Shown in pieces: positions 62,400 to 64,000 of a stretch of 64,000 nt of DNA. The position numbers were made by a program, and so were the translations under genes. Position 1 is the first letter of the stretch. Every line of letters begins with the position of its first letter. The stretch is from Labilithrix sp. (GTDB lineage: Bacteria; Myxococcota_A; Polyangia; Polyangiales; Polyangiaceae), in the NCBI GenBank assembly GCA_019637155.1, contig JAHBWE010000013.1, forward strand, positions 276,123 through 340,122, in the 5' to 3' direction. A model generated the notes under the pieces. That model was not told the origin of the DNA. It worked only from the letters and a program-made list of their open reading frames with translations, and searched no databases.

Positions 62400-62589
62400 G
62401 CGCGCGGCTCTACCATCGCGCGCTCCGAAAACGATGCGCGTCGCGCGCCGCGGGGCGAGGTTTCAGAGCGCGATTTCTTCCCTGATTTCGCTCGGAGGAC
62501 GTGGGATCGCCGAGCCATGATCCGAAGTCGAGGGCGCGGCGATCTCCGTGGAATCGTTGGTGGTCCGATGGGTGCTTCCGGGCAAGGCC

Positions 62590-63318
62590 ATGAAGCCTCT
62601 GACGACGCGGATCACGTGGATCGCGCTGGCCCTCGCGGTGCAAGGGTGCGCTGCCGGCGAGGACGAGGACGTGGCCGAGAGCTCGGAGCAGAACCTCGAG
62701 CTGTTCAACGCGAGCAAGTGGTTCCGCTGGCTCGAGCGGACGCACCCCGACTGGGCGGTGCGCTCGAGCGCGCGTGACGCCGATCCGTCGCCGTGGCCGC
62801 GCGGCTTCGCGCCGGAGCGCGCGGAGATCTTCGCGCACAACGAGGTCTTCCTCGAGGGCGTGTCGCCGCTGGAGGTCCACGACCTCATGACGCGGCCGCG
62901 CGAGTATCGCTCGTTCTATCCGAACTCCGGCGCGCCGAGCGTCGATCGCCTCACGAGCGTCGGCCAGACGTACCGCTGGTCGACGTTCGGAGTCACGCAG
63001 AGCAACACCGTCGTCGAGCTCCAGCGCGACGCGCGCGAGTCGCGCCTCGCGTGGCTCGCCGAGAGCACGGGGACGAAGGCGCTCCATCGCTGGATCTTCC
63101 GCGCCGAGGCCGGCGGCACGCGCGTGATCACGGAGGAGTGCCAGACCGGCTGGGTCGCGGGGCTCCCGTCCCTCGTCTCGTCGATGGCGACGTCGCTCCC
63201 CGCCGCTCATGAGCTGTGGCTCCAGGGGCTCCGCTGCCGGATGGTCGAGGGCGCGAAGGACGAGGAGATGTGCACGACGACGATCCGGAAGGACCTCGGC
63301 TCGGCGCCGGATCCGTAA
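62590..63318 (+). CDS. START/SRPBCC-type lipid-binding lipoprotein
   Basis: ATG 62590 gives MKPLTTRITWIALALAVQGC, a lipoprotein signal with Cys20. The C-terminal 190 residues have a helix-grip layout: VFLEGVSPLEVHDLMTRPRE, SVGQTYRWSTFGVTQSNTVV, SRLAWLAEST, and a late helix LVSSMATSLPAAHELWLQGL. This pattern is typical of START/SRPBCC domains that bind hydrophobic ligands. The final Cys pair (RCRMV, MCTTT) could form a disulfide. An upstream in-frame GTG 62548 adds 14 residues and is less likely. Confidence 0.7.
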   Translation: MKPLTTRITWIALALAVQGCAAGEDEDVAESSEQNLELFNASKWFRWLERTHPDWAVRSSARDADPSPWPRGFAPERAEIFAHNEVFLEGVSPLEVHDLMTRPREYRSFYPNSGAPSVDRLTSVGQTYRWSTFGVTQSNTVVELQRDARESRLAWLAESTGTKALHRWIFRAEAGGTRVITEECQTGWVAGLPSLVSSMATSLPAAHELWLQGLRCRMVEGAKDEEMCTTTIRKDLGSAPDP

Positions 63319-63371
63319 AAAAATGGGAGCGGTCGACAAAAAGAGGTAGCTCCGCGCGCGCGCTGACGTAA

Positions 63372-64000
63372 ATGGCCTCGATGCGCTCTCTGTACGTGGC
63401 CTTGGGGCTTGCTGCCGCGCTCATGTTGGCTTGCGGGTCGACGGACGACAGCGCCGAGGGGGCGTCGGCGCAGATCGAGGGGGAGAGGGACGCGGGGGCC
63501 GCGACCCCGGCGCCGCTCGCCGCGATCGACGCGACGCCGCTCGTGCTCGACGGGAGCGGCCGCACGATCGACTACTCACCGGCCGCGCCGTTCACCGCGC
63601 TCTCGCTGACGGCGGAGACGCCGGGCACGAAGCTCCGCTTCCTCGTCGACGCGCGCACGCGCGGGGCGAAACCCGAGATCTGGCTGACCAACGGCGCGTT
63701 CGTGACGCTCGCGTCGAGCAGCACGGGCTCGGGCTCCGCGTTCCTCACCTACGAGCTGACGAAGGCCGACGCGGGCACGCTCTACCTCATCGTCCGCGAG
63801 GCCGGCCTGAAGCCGGCGAAGTTCCTCGTCTCCGCGGTCGCGGAGGATCCGCCGCCTCCCGAGCCGAAGCCCGAGCCCGAGCCGAAGCCCGAGCCCGAGC
63901 CGAAGGAGCCGCCTCCCGGCGAGCGAGACGCGGGCGCCCCCAAGCCGGAGGAGCCCCCGCCCGCAGACAAAGACGCAGGCGCCCCGTCCAAGCCCGAGCG
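63372..64000 (+). CDS. lipoprotein cut by the window edge, PPC-like with Pro/Glu repeats
   Basis: ATG 63372 (or 63381) opens MASMRSLYVALGLAAALMLAC, a lipoprotein signal. The frame is open to the window end, so the C-terminus is missing. Residues about 50-155 have a PPC-like sandwich (FTALSLTAETPGTKLRFLVD, PEIWLTNGAF, GTLYLIVREA) comparable with the 61494 protein. Pro/Glu/Lys repeats (EPKPEPEPKPEPEPK) and DAGA units follow. It is probably surface-exposed with an extended linker. Confidence 0.68.
   Translation, partial: MASMRSLYVALGLAAALMLACGSTDDSAEGASAQIEGERDAGAATPAPLAAIDATPLVLDGSGRTIDYSPAAPFTALSLTAETPGTKLRFLVDARTRGAKPEIWLTNGAFVTLASSSTGSGSAFLTYELTKADAGTLYLIVREAGLKPAKFLVSAVAEDPPPPEPKPEPEPKPEPEPKEPPPGERDAGAPKPEEPPPADKDAGAPSKPE

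Overview
The window is very GC-rich chromosomal DNA with near-saturated G/C at third codon positions. It is crowded with short lipoproteins carrying Asp-Ala-Gly-rich linkers, eukaryotic-like Ser/Thr kinases, an FHA regulator and a copper monooxygenase fused to a cytochrome c motif. Together these point to a Myxococcota (delta-proteobacterial) chromosome, most likely of the Polyangiales type; this is an inference from style and gene content, not from a marker gene. No rRNA, tRNA, CRISPR array, prophage or transposase gene was seen.

Layout. 1-9 kb: envelope biogenesis genes (a PlsC acyltransferase cut by the window edge, a DegT-type sugar aminotransferase, a family-2 glycosyltransferase, two very large YfhO-like membrane proteins) and a MalF/MalG permease pair lacking ATPase and binding protein. 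9-19 kb: a decayed GNAT toxin behind an intact small antitoxin, a cytochrome/copper monooxygenase lipoprotein, an NCS1 permease, and two tandem Ser/Thr kinases, one with DFN instead of DFG. 19-22 kb: a three-gene operon of cytochrome P460, a SprT-like/DUF2786 protease and an Ogt-AlkA fusion. 22-36 kb: a DUF697-type GTPase, SerA-like dehydrogenase, dihydropyrimidinase, an outer-membrane FadL-like protein, FHA-Fis regulator, VWA lipoprotein and argG. 36-46 kb: P5C dehydrogenase, then a tightly overlapping run of HtrA-like protease, ribose-type ABC transporter, CpxP-like lipoprotein, SDR enzyme and a duplicated-domain lipoprotein. 46-50 kb: folD, parAB and two coupled tiny genes next to a repeat array. 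50-58 kb: the protein-quality-control block tig-clpP-clpX...lon, interrupted by a decayed VapBC locus and a lipase-like gene. 58-64 kb: a frameshifted small gene, a periplasmic phosphatase and several secreted lipoproteins; the last runs off the window.

The most unusual signal is an interspersed family of non-coding repeats at 18.67-19.01, 28.29-28.47, 31.70-31.90 and 49.26-49.62 kb. They are built from consecutive short hairpins whose tips are mostly the ultra-stable DNA mini-hairpin GCGAAGC (or its complement GCTTCGC). At 49.6 kb the start codon of a small gene lies inside the last repeat copy. Other points of interest are the alkylation-repair/protease operon, two toxin-antitoxin loci that lost the toxin but kept the antitoxin, and several protein families that could not be assigned. 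Many long reading frames opposite real genes are GC-skew shadows and were left out.
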